Below are positions 1 to 8,235 of a DNA stretch of 10,331 nt, piece by piece. The notes under the pieces are model-generated. The model made no database searches. It saw only the letters and a list, made by a program, of their open reading frames with translations, and had not been told where the DNA came from. The position numbers were made by a program, and so were the translations under genes. How positions within the stretch are numbered: the first letter of the stretch is position 1; every line of letters starts with the position of its first letter. This stretch comes from CAYMDP01 sp964389375. GTDB lineage: Bacteria; Bdellovibrionota; Bdellovibrionia; Bdellovibrionales; UBA1609. The stretch lies in assembly GCA_964389375.1 (NCBI GenBank), contig CAYMDP010000070.1, forward strand, positions 1-10,331, written 5' to 3'.

Positions 1-572
1 GAAAGTCTTCGGGCAGTGGGACAGATGCTAAATCATCAGTTCAGGGTGTGATTATCCCAAGAAAAGGGCTTCAAGAAATTCGTAAACTTTTAGAGGGAGT
101 CAGTAATCATCTCGAAATGGCGATTGAAGGATCACAGCTTATTGTACGAAGTGACTCTACGGTCATCATGATTCGTTTGATTGAAGGTAAATATCCCAAC
201 TATCAACAGCTTATTCCACAAAACTTTGCTGAAAACTTACTCGTCAATCGCGAGGCCTTGTTAAGTTCTTTAAAACGAGTTTCTCTTCTGTCGAATGCAA
301 AATCCAAAGGTGTAACCTTAGCAATTTCGAGCGGAAGACTAGAAATCACCTCTAATAATCCTGAACTTGGCGATGCCAAAGAAGAGCTAGAAGTGGATTA
401 CAAGGGTAAAGATATAAAAATTGGTTTTAATGCGAAGTACATTCTCGACGTACTGACAAGCATGGAAGACGAGAAAGTTCAGATCGAGCTTAACGATCAA
501 CTGTCTCCAGGTTTAGTCCGCCCTCATAACGACCAGTCTTACACTTGTGTCGTTATGCCAATGCGGATCTAA
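1..572 (+). CDS. dnaN: DNA polymerase III sliding clamp (beta subunit), 3' part
   Basis: This is the C-terminal half of the beta clamp, the ring that tethers DNA polymerase III to DNA. The frame is open from base 3, so the start lies upstream; 189 codons remain of a protein usually about 365-375 residues long. Seen: the 'VIIPRKGL' stretch that opens the third clamp fold, 'EGKYPNYQQLIP', 'LSNAKSKGV', 'ITSNNPELG', 'IGFNAKYILDVL', and the C-terminal 'VVMPMRI', which closes the hydrophobic pocket used by clamp-binding peptides. All align by eye with E. coli DnaN from about residue 175 onward. The GTG at 48 lies inside the gene (the Val of 'GVIIP') and is not a start. One mild oddity is the Ser/Gly/Lys-rich stretch just before 'VIIPRKG', which looks more hydrophilic than usual. 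The family call is certain. Confidence 0.97.
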   Translation, partial: KSSGSGTDAKSSVQGVIIPRKGLQEIRKLLEGVSNHLEMAIEGSQLIVRSDSTVIMIRLIEGKYPNYQQLIPQNFAENLLVNREALLSSLKRVSLLSNAKSKGVTLAISSGRLEITSNNPELGDAKEELEVDYKGKDIKIGFNAKYILDVLTSMEDEKVQIELNDQLSPGLVRPHNDQSYTCVVMPMRI

Positions 573-628
573 GCGTCTTTCGCTGATATTCATCACGAGC
601 CGAGATGATCGCTGACGGATATGAGATT

Positions 629-656
629 TTGCCTTTTTACGAATCATTTTTAGAAT
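629..656 (+). promoter_or_regulatory. candidate sigma70-type promoter for the recF-gyrB-gyrA block
   Basis: TTGCCT (629-634) and TAGAAT (651-656) are separated by 16 bases and match the -35 (4/6) and -10 (5/6) consensus. Transcription would start near 663, about 120 bases ahead of recF. This is the best promoter-like pair in the 211-base dnaN-recF spacer. A second -35-like TTGGCA at 710-715 has no good -10 partner. Pattern match only. Confidence 0.35.
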
Positions 657-669
657 GGACCCCAGTCCA
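656..669. repeat. inverted repeat TGGAC-CCCA-GTCCA, possible operator
   Basis: This is a perfect 5-bp inverted repeat with a 4-base loop. It begins on the last base of the proposed -10 box and covers the expected transcription start. No T-tract follows on either strand, so it is not a typical terminator. A regulator-binding role is inference; an arm this short can also occur by chance. Confidence 0.3.
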
Positions 670-783
670 AATCCCAGAGAGAGCTAGAGGATCCACCACC
701 TTAAAATGATTGGCAAAAATAAGACGCAAAGATGCTAGATAAGCCCGGTCACAAGCGGCAATCTCGGGTCGCTTTGGGAATAA

Positions 784-1917
784 ATGTTTTATAAAAAAAT
801 TGAGCTTAGAAACTTTCGAAACTATGAAGCGCTTACATTAGAGCTAAGCCCTCACCTAAATATTTTCGTCGGTCAAAATGGAGAGGGAAAAACCAATTTT
901 TTAGAATCCATTTATCTTTTGAGCCGAGGGAAATCATTTCGGCCAGGCTCTCGTGATGTTTTGTTGAATCGAAAAATTTCTGGAGTAGAAAAAGGATTTA
1001 TCCGAGCAGGACTCGACGACCGGGGACTAGAAAGTGAAGTTCGATTTGATCTTTCTCATGCCTCAAAATCATTAACTTTAAATGGAAAACGAACAAGTTT
1101 TTCTGATCTCAGCGCAAAAATCCCCATCGTGTTGTTTAGTCCAGAGAGTCTTGCCGCGATTAAAGAAGGGCCTGAAGAAAGAAGAAAGCTTTTGGATGAA
1201 GCTTTAATAAATTTGTTTCCAGACCAAGCTGTATTGATCGAAAACTATGCTCATGCTTTAAAAAACCGTAACGCATTGTTAAAAAAGCTTCAGGCTGAAG
1301 AGGATAGATCCTCAGAGTCATTGGCTGTTCTTGAAAGCCTCACTGAGCCATTTTTGAACCAAGCTGCAGTTCTGACCTACTCCCGAGTTGAAACCCTTCG
1401 CAAGCTTCTTCCACTGCTTAAAATCATAGCGGAAGAGCTGTTTTTCCCTATGAAAGTGGATATCTCTGTGGATTACCTGATCTCCTCAGAATCAGCATGG
1501 GACTGGGATTATCAAAAGGTACTCAATGCACTGAATCAAAGGGCTAACCAACTGAAATCCGCAGAAATTCAAAGCGGTTCAAGCTTGGTTGGGCCACACA
1601 AACATGATATTCGTTTTAACTTCAACGGAGAAGATTCTAGAACCTTCTGCTCTCAAGGGCAGCAGAGGCTTATGATTCTTGCGCATAAGATGGCTTTGGT
1701 TTTAGCGCATAGGAAACAGTTTGGAAGGGATCCTTTGATTTTACTAGATGACGTGATGTCGGAACTCGACATCGAAAAGCGAGAGAACTTGGTTCGATTT
1801 TTAGCTTTGAAAGAATCTCAAATTATCCTGACGACCACCGAATTGAGTTTGGAAAAATCGTTTGGAACATCATTGCTAAAGCTTTTCACCGTGAGTGCAG
1901 GGAAGATTCAAGAATGA
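784..1917 (+). CDS. recF: RecF, DNA gap repair and recombination mediator ATPase
   Basis: RecF is a cytoplasmic SMC/ABC-type ATPase that acts with RecO and RecR to load RecA at single-strand gaps and stalled forks. The 377-residue product is of normal length (about 360-380). Seen in order: the N-terminal 'ELRNFRNYE' signature (7-15), Walker A 'GQNGEGKT' (30-37), 'LFSPE' (117-121), the conserved 'GPHKHD' (270-275), the ABC signature 'SQGQQR' (290-295), and Walker B with D-loop 'LILLDDVMSELD' (318-329). The ATG at 784 follows directly after an in-frame TAA at 781-783, so no earlier start is possible. A short GGGA lies four bases upstream, a weak and close ribosome site. gyrB begins 24 bases downstream. 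All catalytic motifs are intact. Confidence 0.97.
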   Translation: MFYKKIELRNFRNYEALTLELSPHLNIFVGQNGEGKTNFLESIYLLSRGKSFRPGSRDVLLNRKISGVEKGFIRAGLDDRGLESEVRFDLSHASKSLTLNGKRTSFSDLSAKIPIVLFSPESLAAIKEGPEERRKLLDEALINLFPDQAVLIENYAHALKNRNALLKKLQAEEDRSSESLAVLESLTEPFLNQAAVLTYSRVETLRKLLPLLKIIAEELFFPMKVDISVDYLISSESAWDWDYQKVLNALNQRANQLKSAEIQSGSSLVGPHKHDIRFNFNGEDSRTFCSQGQQRLMILAHKMALVLAHRKQFGRDPLILLDDVMSELDIEKRENLVRFLALKESQIILTTTELSLEKSFGTSLLKLFTVSAGKIQE

Positions 1918-1928
1918 AGATCATGAAA

Positions 1929-1934
1929 AGGGAG
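1929..1934 (+). promoter_or_regulatory. ribosome binding site fixing the GTG start of gyrB
   Basis: AGGGAG lies seven bases before the GTG at 1942. Good spacing and sequence support GTG as the start, since no ATG lies in frame before the conserved ATPase region. Confidence 0.7.
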
Positions 1935-1941
1935 AGTACTC

Positions 1942-4383
1942 GTGTCTGAACATCAGGTCGTACAGCCGGGCGCAAAAGCAAAAGCCTATGATGCAGGATC
2001 GATTCAAGTTTTAGAAGGCCTTGAAGCCGTTCGTAAACGTCCGGGAATGTATATTGGCGATACCACCTCTCGCGGATACCACCATTTAGTTTATGAAGTT
2101 GTTGATAACTCTGTCGATGAAGCCTTAGCTGGGCACTGTTCTAAAGTGAGTGTGATTATTCATGCAGATGATTCGGTGACAGTCGAAGATGATGGGCGTG
2201 GAATCCCTGTCGATATGCACAAAGACGGAAAGTCTGCCCTTGAAGTGGTTATGACCGTTCTTCACGCCGGTGGAAAATTTGATAAGGATACTTACAAAGT
2301 TTCGGGCGGCTTGCATGGAGTGGGCGCCTCGGTTGTGAACGCACTTTCAATTCGTTGTGTGGTGGAAGTCAAAAAAGACGGTCACCTTTATCGGCAGACC
2401 TATGAAAAAGGAATTCCAACAACGGGTCTTGAAAAATTGGGTGAAACTGAAAAACGTGGAACCAAAACAACCTTTAAGCCGGATCGAGAAATTTTTAAAG
2501 ACGAATCAATTCGATATGATTTTTCAATTCTTGCAAATCGTTTTCGCGAACTTGCCTTCCTCAATGCCGGCCTTCATATTCATCTTGCCGACGAAAGAAC
2601 TGGAAAAAAACAAGACTTCCAATTTGCAGATGGCTTGGTCGAATTCGTTGGCTACATGAACGACACAAAAAAAGCGACGCATCCTGAAGTTGTTTTTTTT
2701 AAAGGTGTTAAGGACGATGTCGAAGTTGAAATTGCGCTTCAGTGGAACGATTCTTACTCAGAGTCGGTTTATTCTTATTGCAATAACATCAACACGATTG
2801 AAGGCGGAACTCACCTTGCAGGATTTAAGGGCGCCTTAACTCGAACTGCAAATGCCTACGCCACACAGAAAAACTTACTGAAGGACCTGAAGGAAAATCT
2901 TGAAGGGGACGACATTCGCGAGGGTCTTGCGGCCGTTGTAAGTGTTAAAGTAAGAGAACCTCAGTTTGAAGGTCAGACAAAAACAAAGCTTGGAAACAAC
3001 GAAGTTAAGGGTGCGGTTGAAAGTTTAGTAAACGAAAAGTTAATGGATTGGTTTGATCGCAATCCTGGTTATTCAAAGACCATCATTATGAAATGTGTGG
3101 AGTCTGCTCGCGCACGTCTTGCGGCCCGAAAAGCTCGGGATCTAGCGCGCCGAAAAACAGCTTTAGACGGCGGCTCTCTGCCAGGCAAGATGGCCGATTG
3201 CCAAGAACGTGACCCGGCTCTTTGTGAAATCTATCTGGTTGAGGGAGACTCTGCCGGTGGATCTGCAAAACAAGCCAGAGACAGAAGAACTCAAGCCGTT
3301 CTTCCGCTTAAGGGAAAAATTTTAAACGTCGAGAAAGCTCGCTTTGATAAAATGCTATCTAACGAAGAGATTCGAATGATGGTGTCTGCCCTTGGAACTG
3401 GAATTGGTCGAGATAATTTTAATCTCGAGAAAGCTCGGTATCATAAAATTATCATCATGACGGATGCGGATGTCGACGGATCTCACATTCGAACGCTTCT
3501 TCTAACTTTCTTTTATCGGCAGTTTCCCGGTCTTATTGAAAAGGGCTATGTCTACATCGCGCAGCCACCGCTTTATCGCGTAAAAAAGGGGAATTCAGAA
3601 AAATACCTGAAAGACGAACGAGGCCTAACCCAATTTTTATTGGATACCAGTCTTTCAAAAATTAGCGTGCAAAATATGAAAGAGGCTGTCACCGAGTTGG
3701 AGCTTAAGAAGTTTATTTTAAACATTCATAAGTTCGACGATTTGCTTAAGGCAATGGCGAACCGCTTTGATCGCGAAGTTTTGATTCACTTTCTTGCGAC
3801 CGAAAAAAAGTTGGTCGATATTCTGAAGTCCGAAGCAGAAATCAAAAGCTCTTTTGAGTCTTTAAAAGTCTGGGCAAAGAATAACCCCCTAAGTGGAATT
3901 TCGGATATCGAACTAGAAATTCGTAAAAACGAAGAGTATGGAAACTTTGATTTCGACATTATGACAATCAAGTATGGCTACAAATCAAAAAGTGAGTTTG
4001 GCAGCAAGACAGCTGAATCCCACGAGTGGGTTGAGCTGAGCCAGCTTTACAAGTCTTTCCATTCGATTGTCCCACTTCCTGTGGTTGCTAAGGCTGAGGC
4101 AGCCGAGCAGACCTTTGGAGACTACATCGATTTTTATAACTGGGTTATGGAGCTTGGGAAAAAAGGCAACTACGTTCAGCGCTATAAGGGTCTTGGAGAG
4201 ATGAATCCAGAACAGCTTTGGCAGACCACCTTGAATCCAGAAAACAGAAATCTTCTTCGTGTGACCATCGATGATGCGATGGCCGCGGACGAGACATTTA
4301 GCATTTTAATGGGCGAACAAGTTGAGCCAAGAAGAAAGTTTATCGAAGATAACGCCCTTCTTGCTGGCGAACTAGACGTTTAA
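1942..4383 (+). CDS. gyrB: DNA gyrase subunit B (ATPase and TOPRIM subunit)
   Basis: GyrB hydrolyses ATP to drive negative supercoiling by the A2B2 gyrase. The 813-residue product is the long, E. coli-like form (B. subtilis type is near 640). Seen in order: the GHKL ATPase with 'RKRPGMYIGD' (31-40), 'EVVDNSVDEA' (52-61, catalytic Glu52 and Mg-binding Asn56), 'DDGRGIP' (83-89) and 'GGLHGVGAS' (122-130); the transducer with 'QTKTKLGN' (345-352, catalytic Lys347); the TOPRIM domain with 'LVEGDSAGGS' (432-441, Glu434) and 'MTDADVDG' (506-513, metal-binding Asp508 and Asp510). Then comes a divergent insertion of roughly 175 residues (about 560-735), and the tail 'QRYKGLGEMN' (746-755). The start is GTG. 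The gap to gyrA is 13 bases, so the two subunits are probably co-translated. No key residue is missing. Confidence 0.98.
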   Translation: MSEHQVVQPGAKAKAYDAGSIQVLEGLEAVRKRPGMYIGDTTSRGYHHLVYEVVDNSVDEALAGHCSKVSVIIHADDSVTVEDDGRGIPVDMHKDGKSALEVVMTVLHAGGKFDKDTYKVSGGLHGVGASVVNALSIRCVVEVKKDGHLYRQTYEKGIPTTGLEKLGETEKRGTKTTFKPDREIFKDESIRYDFSILANRFRELAFLNAGLHIHLADERTGKKQDFQFADGLVEFVGYMNDTKKATHPEVVFFKGVKDDVEVEIALQWNDSYSESVYSYCNNINTIEGGTHLAGFKGALTRTANAYATQKNLLKDLKENLEGDDIREGLAAVVSVKVREPQFEGQTKTKLGNNEVKGAVESLVNEKLMDWFDRNPGYSKTIIMKCVESARARLAARKARDLARRKTALDGGSLPGKMADCQERDPALCEIYLVEGDSAGGSAKQARDRRTQAVLPLKGKILNVEKARFDKMLSNEEIRMMVSALGTGIGRDNFNLEKARYHKIIIMTDADVDGSHIRTLLLTFFYRQFPGLIEKGYVYIAQPPLYRVKKGNSEKYLKDERGLTQFLLDTSLSKISVQNMKEAVTELELKKFILNIHKFDDLLKAMANRFDREVLIHFLATEKKLVDILKSEAEIKSSFESLKVWAKNNPLSGISDIELEIRKNEEYGNFDFDIMTIKYGYKSKSEFGSKTAESHEWVELSQLYKSFHSIVPLPVVAKAEAAEQTFGDYIDFYNWVMELGKKGNYVQRYKGLGEMNPEQLWQTTLNPENRNLLRVTIDDAMAADETFSILMGEQVEPRRKFIEDNALLAGELDV

Positions 4384-4396
4384 ACAAGGAAACTCA

Positions 4397-6850
4397 ATGG
4401 ACGCTGAAAACTTTGGTGTAACGGACATAGATATAAATAAAGAAATGCGCGAAGCCTACCTTCAGTACTCGATGAGTGTGATTGTGGGTCGTGCACTTCC
4501 CGATGTGCGTGATGGTTTAAAACCTGTCCACCGCCGCATTCTTTTTGCCATGAACGAGTTGAGCAATACCCACGACAAGCCCTATAAAAAATCGGCTCGT
4601 ATCGTGGGTGATGTGATCGGTAAATACCATCCTCACGGAGATACTGCCGTTTACGATACAATGGTTCGTATGGCTCAGGATTTCTCGCTTCGCTACCCGC
4701 TCGTGGATGGACAGGGAAACTTCGGATCGATTGACGGGGATTCTCCAGCCGCTGCTCGATACACCGAAGTGCGGATGACCAAACTTGCTGAAGAGCTTCT
4801 GCTTGATATTGAAAAAGATACGGTTTCTTTCGGGTGGAACTATGATGATTCACTTTTGATTCCGCTGACACTTCCTGCAAAGTTTCCAAACCTTTTGGTC
4901 AATGGAAGTTCGGGAATTGCCGTAGGCATGGCGACAAACATTCCTCCGCACAACCTTACGGAAGTCATCAACGGCTGTATCGCGCTGATTGAAAACCCTG
5001 AGATCCGTTTGGACGAGCTGATTCGTTTGATTCCTGGCCCAGACTTTCCGACTTCAGGAATTATATCAGGAGATAGCGGGATTATTTCGGCTTACAAGAC
5101 GGGTAAGGGAATTATCACAATCAAAGCTGTTGCTGAGATTGTGCCGCATAAAGATCGCGAAGATATTATCATCACAGAAATTCCTTACCAGGTGAACAAA
5201 GCCCGCCTGATCGAAAGTATTGCAAACCTTGTTAAAGATAAAAAAATAGAAGGAATTTCGGATATTCGTGACGAATCCTCTCGCGAAGGAATGAGAATCG
5301 TCATTAACCTAAAGCGAAATGAAAACGCGCAGGTTGTTCTAAATCGGCTGTTTAAATTTACTCAATTGCAAATGAGCTATGGAATTATCATGCTCGCCTT
5401 GGATTCTCGCAATCAGCCGCGAGTTTTTGATTTAAAGTCTATGCTCGAAGCTTTCGTTGCCCACCGAAAAGATGTGGTCACGAGACGTTGCATTTTTGAT
5501 CTTAAAAAAGCCGAAGCAAGAGCCCATATTTTAGAGGGCTTAAAAAAGGCTCTAGACCAGATTGATAAAATCATTGTCACTATTCGTGCAAGTAAAGAAG
5601 CCAGTATCGCGAAAGAGCAGCTGATGAGTCAGTTCTCTTTCAGTGAAAAGCAGGCTCAGGCCATTTTAGAAATGCGTCTTCAAAGATTAACGGGTCTTGA
5701 ACGAGATAAAATCATTAACGAACTTGATGAAGTCACCAAAATGATCGCTTGGCTTCGCAGTGTTTTGGGTGATGTAAAAGAAATCTACAAATTGATTGTC
5801 CAAGAACTTCAAGAGATGAAAGAAAAGTACGGAGATCAAAGAAGAACTCGTATTGAAAAGTCTTCCGACGACCTTCAAGACGAAGATCTGATTGCAAAAG
5901 AAGACATGGTGGTGTCGATGACCCACTCTGGATTCTTAAAGCGGATCCCTGTTGATGAGTATCGTCTGCAGCGTCGGGGTGGAAAAGGCCTAAAGGGTGC
6001 AGATACACGGGACGAAGATTTTATTTGGAAAGTCTTCTCGGCGGATACTTTGACGAACATTTTAGTTTTCTCTGACCGTGGAAAAGTCTACTGGATGAAG
6101 GTTTATCAAATCCCATTGGGATCTAGAACTTCAAAAGGTAGAGCGATAAACAACGTCATAAATCTGTCTTCGGGTGAACTTGCTAGAGCGGTTTTGCCGG
6201 TTGTGGATTTTTCTCCTGATTGTTACGTTGTTATGTTGACTGAAAAAGGGATCATTAAAAAGACTTCTCTGGAGTCTTTCTCGCGACCCCGTCCGTCGGG
6301 CCTTATCGCTTTAACTATCGAACTTGAAGACAACTTGATCGATGCAAGAGTGAGCTCAGGAAAGAACGATATCTTTATTGTGACCAAAGAGGGTATGTCG
6401 ATTCGTTTTGATGAAGGTGACGTTCGAGGAATGGGGCGTACCGCTCGAGGCGTAAAAGGAATGACCCTTGCTAAAGATGACAGAGTCATAGGCATGGAAG
6501 TTATTTCGAAGGACTGTAAGGATACAATCTTAATTGTCACATCCAAAGGCTACGGTAAACGGACGTCCATGGAAGAGTACCGCACACAAAGCCGCGGTGG
6601 AGTTGGGATTATTACTCAAAAGACCACAGATAAAGTGGGCGAGGTCGTCAGCGCACGTTTGGTTCATGACCACCAGCAGATTCTAGTAATGACCAACAAT
6701 GGCCAGGCGATTCGAGTGAAGTGTTCGGATATTTCTGTTTTAGGACGAAACACTCAGGGTGTTCGCATTATGGATTTGAAAGACGGAGAGGCCGTAACCA
6801 GCCTTGCTTTGCTTGAAGACGAAGGCGAGGACAAAGAGGCAGATGCCTAA
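4397..6850 (+). CDS. gyrA: DNA gyrase subunit A (DNA cleavage and wrapping subunit)
   Basis: GyrA makes the double-strand break and wraps DNA around its C-terminal pinwheel. The product has 817 residues. Seen: the winged-helix breakage-reunion core with 'LKPVHRRILF' (41-50), 'GKYHPHGD' (75-82) and the catalytic tyrosine in 'AAARYTE' (Tyr122); a coiled-coil and tower region to about residue 480; the GyrA box 'QRRGGKG' (525-531), which separates gyrase from topoisomerase IV; beta-pinwheel blades to about 805; and an acidic tail ending 'EDEGEDKEADA'. The quinolone-resistance positions number as in E. coli: Thr83 (Ser in E. coli) and Asp87. The ribosome site AAGGA (4386-4390) lies six bases before the ATG. 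The stop overlaps the next gene by eight bases, which suggests translational coupling. Confidence 0.98.
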   Translation: MDAENFGVTDIDINKEMREAYLQYSMSVIVGRALPDVRDGLKPVHRRILFAMNELSNTHDKPYKKSARIVGDVIGKYHPHGDTAVYDTMVRMAQDFSLRYPLVDGQGNFGSIDGDSPAAARYTEVRMTKLAEELLLDIEKDTVSFGWNYDDSLLIPLTLPAKFPNLLVNGSSGIAVGMATNIPPHNLTEVINGCIALIENPEIRLDELIRLIPGPDFPTSGIISGDSGIISAYKTGKGIITIKAVAEIVPHKDREDIIITEIPYQVNKARLIESIANLVKDKKIEGISDIRDESSREGMRIVINLKRNENAQVVLNRLFKFTQLQMSYGIIMLALDSRNQPRVFDLKSMLEAFVAHRKDVVTRRCIFDLKKAEARAHILEGLKKALDQIDKIIVTIRASKEASIAKEQLMSQFSFSEKQAQAILEMRLQRLTGLERDKIINELDEVTKMIAWLRSVLGDVKEIYKLIVQELQEMKEKYGDQRRTRIEKSSDDLQDEDLIAKEDMVVSMTHSGFLKRIPVDEYRLQRRGGKGLKGADTRDEDFIWKVFSADTLTNILVFSDRGKVYWMKVYQIPLGSRTSKGRAINNVINLSSGELARAVLPVVDFSPDCYVVMLTEKGIIKKTSLESFSRPRPSGLIALTIELEDNLIDARVSSGKNDIFIVTKEGMSIRFDEGDVRGMGRTARGVKGMTLAKDDRVIGMEVISKDCKDTILIVTSKGYGKRTSMEEYRTQSRGGVGIITQKTTDKVGEVVSARLVHDHQQILVMTNNGQAIRVKCSDISVLGRNTQGVRIMDLKDGEAVTSLALLEDEGEDKEADA

Positions 6851-7649
6851 AGCCCGTGTTCTTTTAACGCTGTGCTGTTTTTTTTTAAGTGCCTGTGGCT
6901 TTTCTTTACAAAAAATGGACTACCATCGTGCGAATCAGGCGATGGAAAGAGGTCAGGCCGATGAAGCCATAAAAGGCTTCTCGAGGATTCTAAAACGCTA
7001 TCCAAATTCGGAGCTCGCTCTTGAGTCGGCGAGAAAAGCGGCACGCTTAAGCCTTCTTGATAAACGAGATTTTTTGTCCGCGATTGAATTTTATCGTTTT
7101 TTAATTCTAAATTCAAAAGACCCGGTCGAAAGAATTGATGCGCAAAAATCGATTGCGAATATCCAGTTTGAGAAGACCAGAAATTTCGAAGCAGCAATTA
7201 TAGAATACAACCGCCTTTTGACCTTGCCCCTTCCTAAGGAAGAGCTTTTCGAATTTCGTTTAAATATCGCCAAGGCCTACTTTCAGCTGAATAACTTTTT
7301 TCAGTCCCAATCCGAAGTTGAGTCTCTTCTAAGCCAAAAACTGAGTTCCCAGCAGCGGTTTGATTTGATGCTCTTTAAAGCCAATCTATTGATGACGGAC
7401 AAAAAAGATCCTCGTGCCATAGAGATCCTAACAGAAATCATGAATCAGTTTCCGGAGTTGGCAAAAAAAGAAAATGTTCCCCTTACTTTGGCAGTTTTTT
7501 ACGAAGAGACCCAGGATTTCTCGAAGGCAATTTCGATTCTGACCGACCTGATGGAAGACTATCCGAACCCTGAATTTTTAGAGCTCAAAATAAAAAGACT
7601 TAAAGAGCGCCAAGGAAATCTGCCGGGCGCAAGAGGTTGGAGAAAATAG
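6843..7649 (+). CDS. TPR-like tandem-helix lipoprotein of unknown role
   Basis: The family member is not one I can name. The 268-residue product starts with a lipoprotein signal: Lys/Arg at residues 3 and 5, a hydrophobic run, and the lipobox 'LSAC' with the lipidated cysteine at 18. Residue +2 is Gly rather than Asp, which by the E. coli rule favours the outer membrane. The rest is helical with about five TPR-like units (near 27-55, 62-90, 101-128, 138-165, 215-242), for example 'GQADEAIKGFSRILKRYPN' at 37-55. The style recalls BamD and YbgF-type periplasmic scaffolds. The ATG at 6843 is preferred over a TTG at 6804 because it puts the signal peptide at the N-terminus; GAGG lies three bases upstream. 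The gene overlaps gyrA by eight bases and the next gene by one, so it sits inside the operon. Its tail is basic ('GARGWRK'). Confidence 0.85.
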   Translation: MPKARVLLTLCCFFLSACGFSLQKMDYHRANQAMERGQADEAIKGFSRILKRYPNSELALESARKAARLSLLDKRDFLSAIEFYRFLILNSKDPVERIDAQKSIANIQFEKTRNFEAAIIEYNRLLTLPLPKEELFEFRLNIAKAYFQLNNFFQSQSEVESLLSQKLSSQQRFDLMLFKANLLMTDKKDPRAIEILTEIMNQFPELAKKENVPLTLAVFYEETQDFSKAISILTDLMEDYPNPEFLELKIKRLKERQGNLPGARGWRK

Positions 7650-7873
7650 TGCTGAAGGATAAGCGACTGATCTTTATGGGCATCGGGTTTGAGCTTGTTG
7701 GGCTCGTGATCGGTTCCGTTTACTTTGGAGGGATCCTTGATGCCCATTTTGGCTGGGAAGGCATGGGAGTTGCTGGGCTTATTGTGCTGACCTTTTTAGG
7801 ATGGATGTTTCATTTCATTGTTTTAATTAAACGGTTCATGGCAGAGGATCCAAATGAAGGGGAAAGCCAATGA
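7649..7873 (+). CDS. atpZ: AtpZ-like small membrane protein (ATP synthase gene 1 family)
   Basis: The product is 74 residues with two predicted membrane helices (about 8-30 and 38-60) and a charged tail. The pattern 'GFELVG' (13-18) followed by 'GGILDAHFG' (27-35) fits the AtpZ/ATPase_gene1 family, whose members lie at the head of atp operons. In alkaliphilic Bacillus, AtpZ with AtpI has been linked to Mg2+/Ca2+ uptake. The GTG at 7649 is chosen because GGAG (7639-7642) lies six bases upstream and the start shares a base with the stop of the preceding gene (TAGTG). A TTG at 7637 would add four residues. The gene overlaps atpI by four bases (ATGA). Family assignment is by hydropathy, motif and context; its function in this organism is inferred. 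Confidence 0.8.
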   Translation: MLKDKRLIFMGIGFELVGLVIGSVYFGGILDAHFGWEGMGVAGLIVLTFLGWMFHFIVLIKRFMAEDPNEGESQ

Positions 7874-8223
7874 TACTTCGTGTCGCAGCCTTACATTTCA
7901 TAGGTAGTTCAATATTAGTCGCTGGCTGTTTCCTAAAATGGGGCCAGTATTTCGCAGTATCGGTGGCTTGGGGCGCACTTCTTATGGGATTGAATTTGTT
8001 GGCCTTGATTTGGGCTTGGGATCGAATCTTTATTAAAAAATCAATTGCCTTAGCCACGGGTGTCATTGTATTGAAATACGCGTTTTTGGGAGTCTTGGTT
8101 TATCTGACGGTTGTTCAGCAATGGGCAGATGTACTGGGTTTTATTATTGGACTTTCTACTGTCCTTCCGACAGTGTTGGCCCTCTCCCTTAAAAAAGATT
8201 TTATTTTTTCTTCTAAGTCTTAA
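7870..8223 (+). CDS. atpI: AtpI-like ATP synthase accessory protein
   Basis: This 117-residue protein is almost wholly hydrophobic, with four predicted membrane helices (about 4-22, 27-49, 57-80, 86-107). Size, topology, an Asn in helix 2 (Asn42 in 'GLNLL') and 'LKYAFLG' (68-74) in helix 3 agree with the AtpI (ATP synthase I chain) family, and so does its position just before atpB. AtpI helps assemble the c-ring in several bacteria and is dispensable in others. The ATG overlaps the atpZ stop, and AAGGGG (about 7857-7862) lies seven bases upstream. AtpI sequences are very divergent, so the call leans on context. Confidence 0.78.
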   Translation: MILRVAALHFIGSSILVAGCFLKWGQYFAVSVAWGALLMGLNLLALIWAWDRIFIKKSIALATGVIVLKYAFLGVLVYLTVVQQWADVLGFIIGLSTVLPTVLALSLKKDFIFSSKS

Positions 8224-8228
8224 GGCGG
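8222..8228 (+). promoter_or_regulatory. ribosome binding site fixing the TTG start of atpB
   Basis: AAGGCGG differs from AAGGAGG by one base and lies seven bases before the TTG at 8236; it overlaps the atpI stop codon. The frame upstream is closed by TAA at 8221-8223 and the next in-frame Met is about 28 codons in, so TTG is the only reasonable start. Confidence 0.75.
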
Positions 8229-8235
8229 TCGAAAA

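Noticed and set aside
48..572. A gene starting at the GTG at base 48
   Set aside because: The same frame continues upstream to base 3 with coding sequence, and GTG encodes the Val in the middle of a clamp motif.
572..584. AGCG-loop-CGCT hairpin directly after the dnaN stop
   Set aside because: A 4-bp stem without a T-tract is too weak to call a terminator.
573..783. Open stretch of about 50 codons on the minus strand in the dnaN-recF spacer, followed by a second one in another frame
   Set aside because: It looks somewhat protein-like but has no start codon or ribosome site, needs a frameshift to join the two parts, and open stretches of this length are common by chance.
1465..1475. DnaA-box-like TGTGGATTA inside recF
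   Set aside because: One mismatch, isolated and within coding sequence; no cluster that would suggest an origin.
2357..2659. 100-codon open frame in a second + frame of gyrB
   Set aside because: It lies inside gyrB with no sensible product or ribosome site.
4380..4889. 169-codon open frame on the minus strand inside gyrA
   Set aside because: It lies wholly opposite a strongly conserved part of GyrA and resembles no known protein; it is a shadow of the codon pattern.
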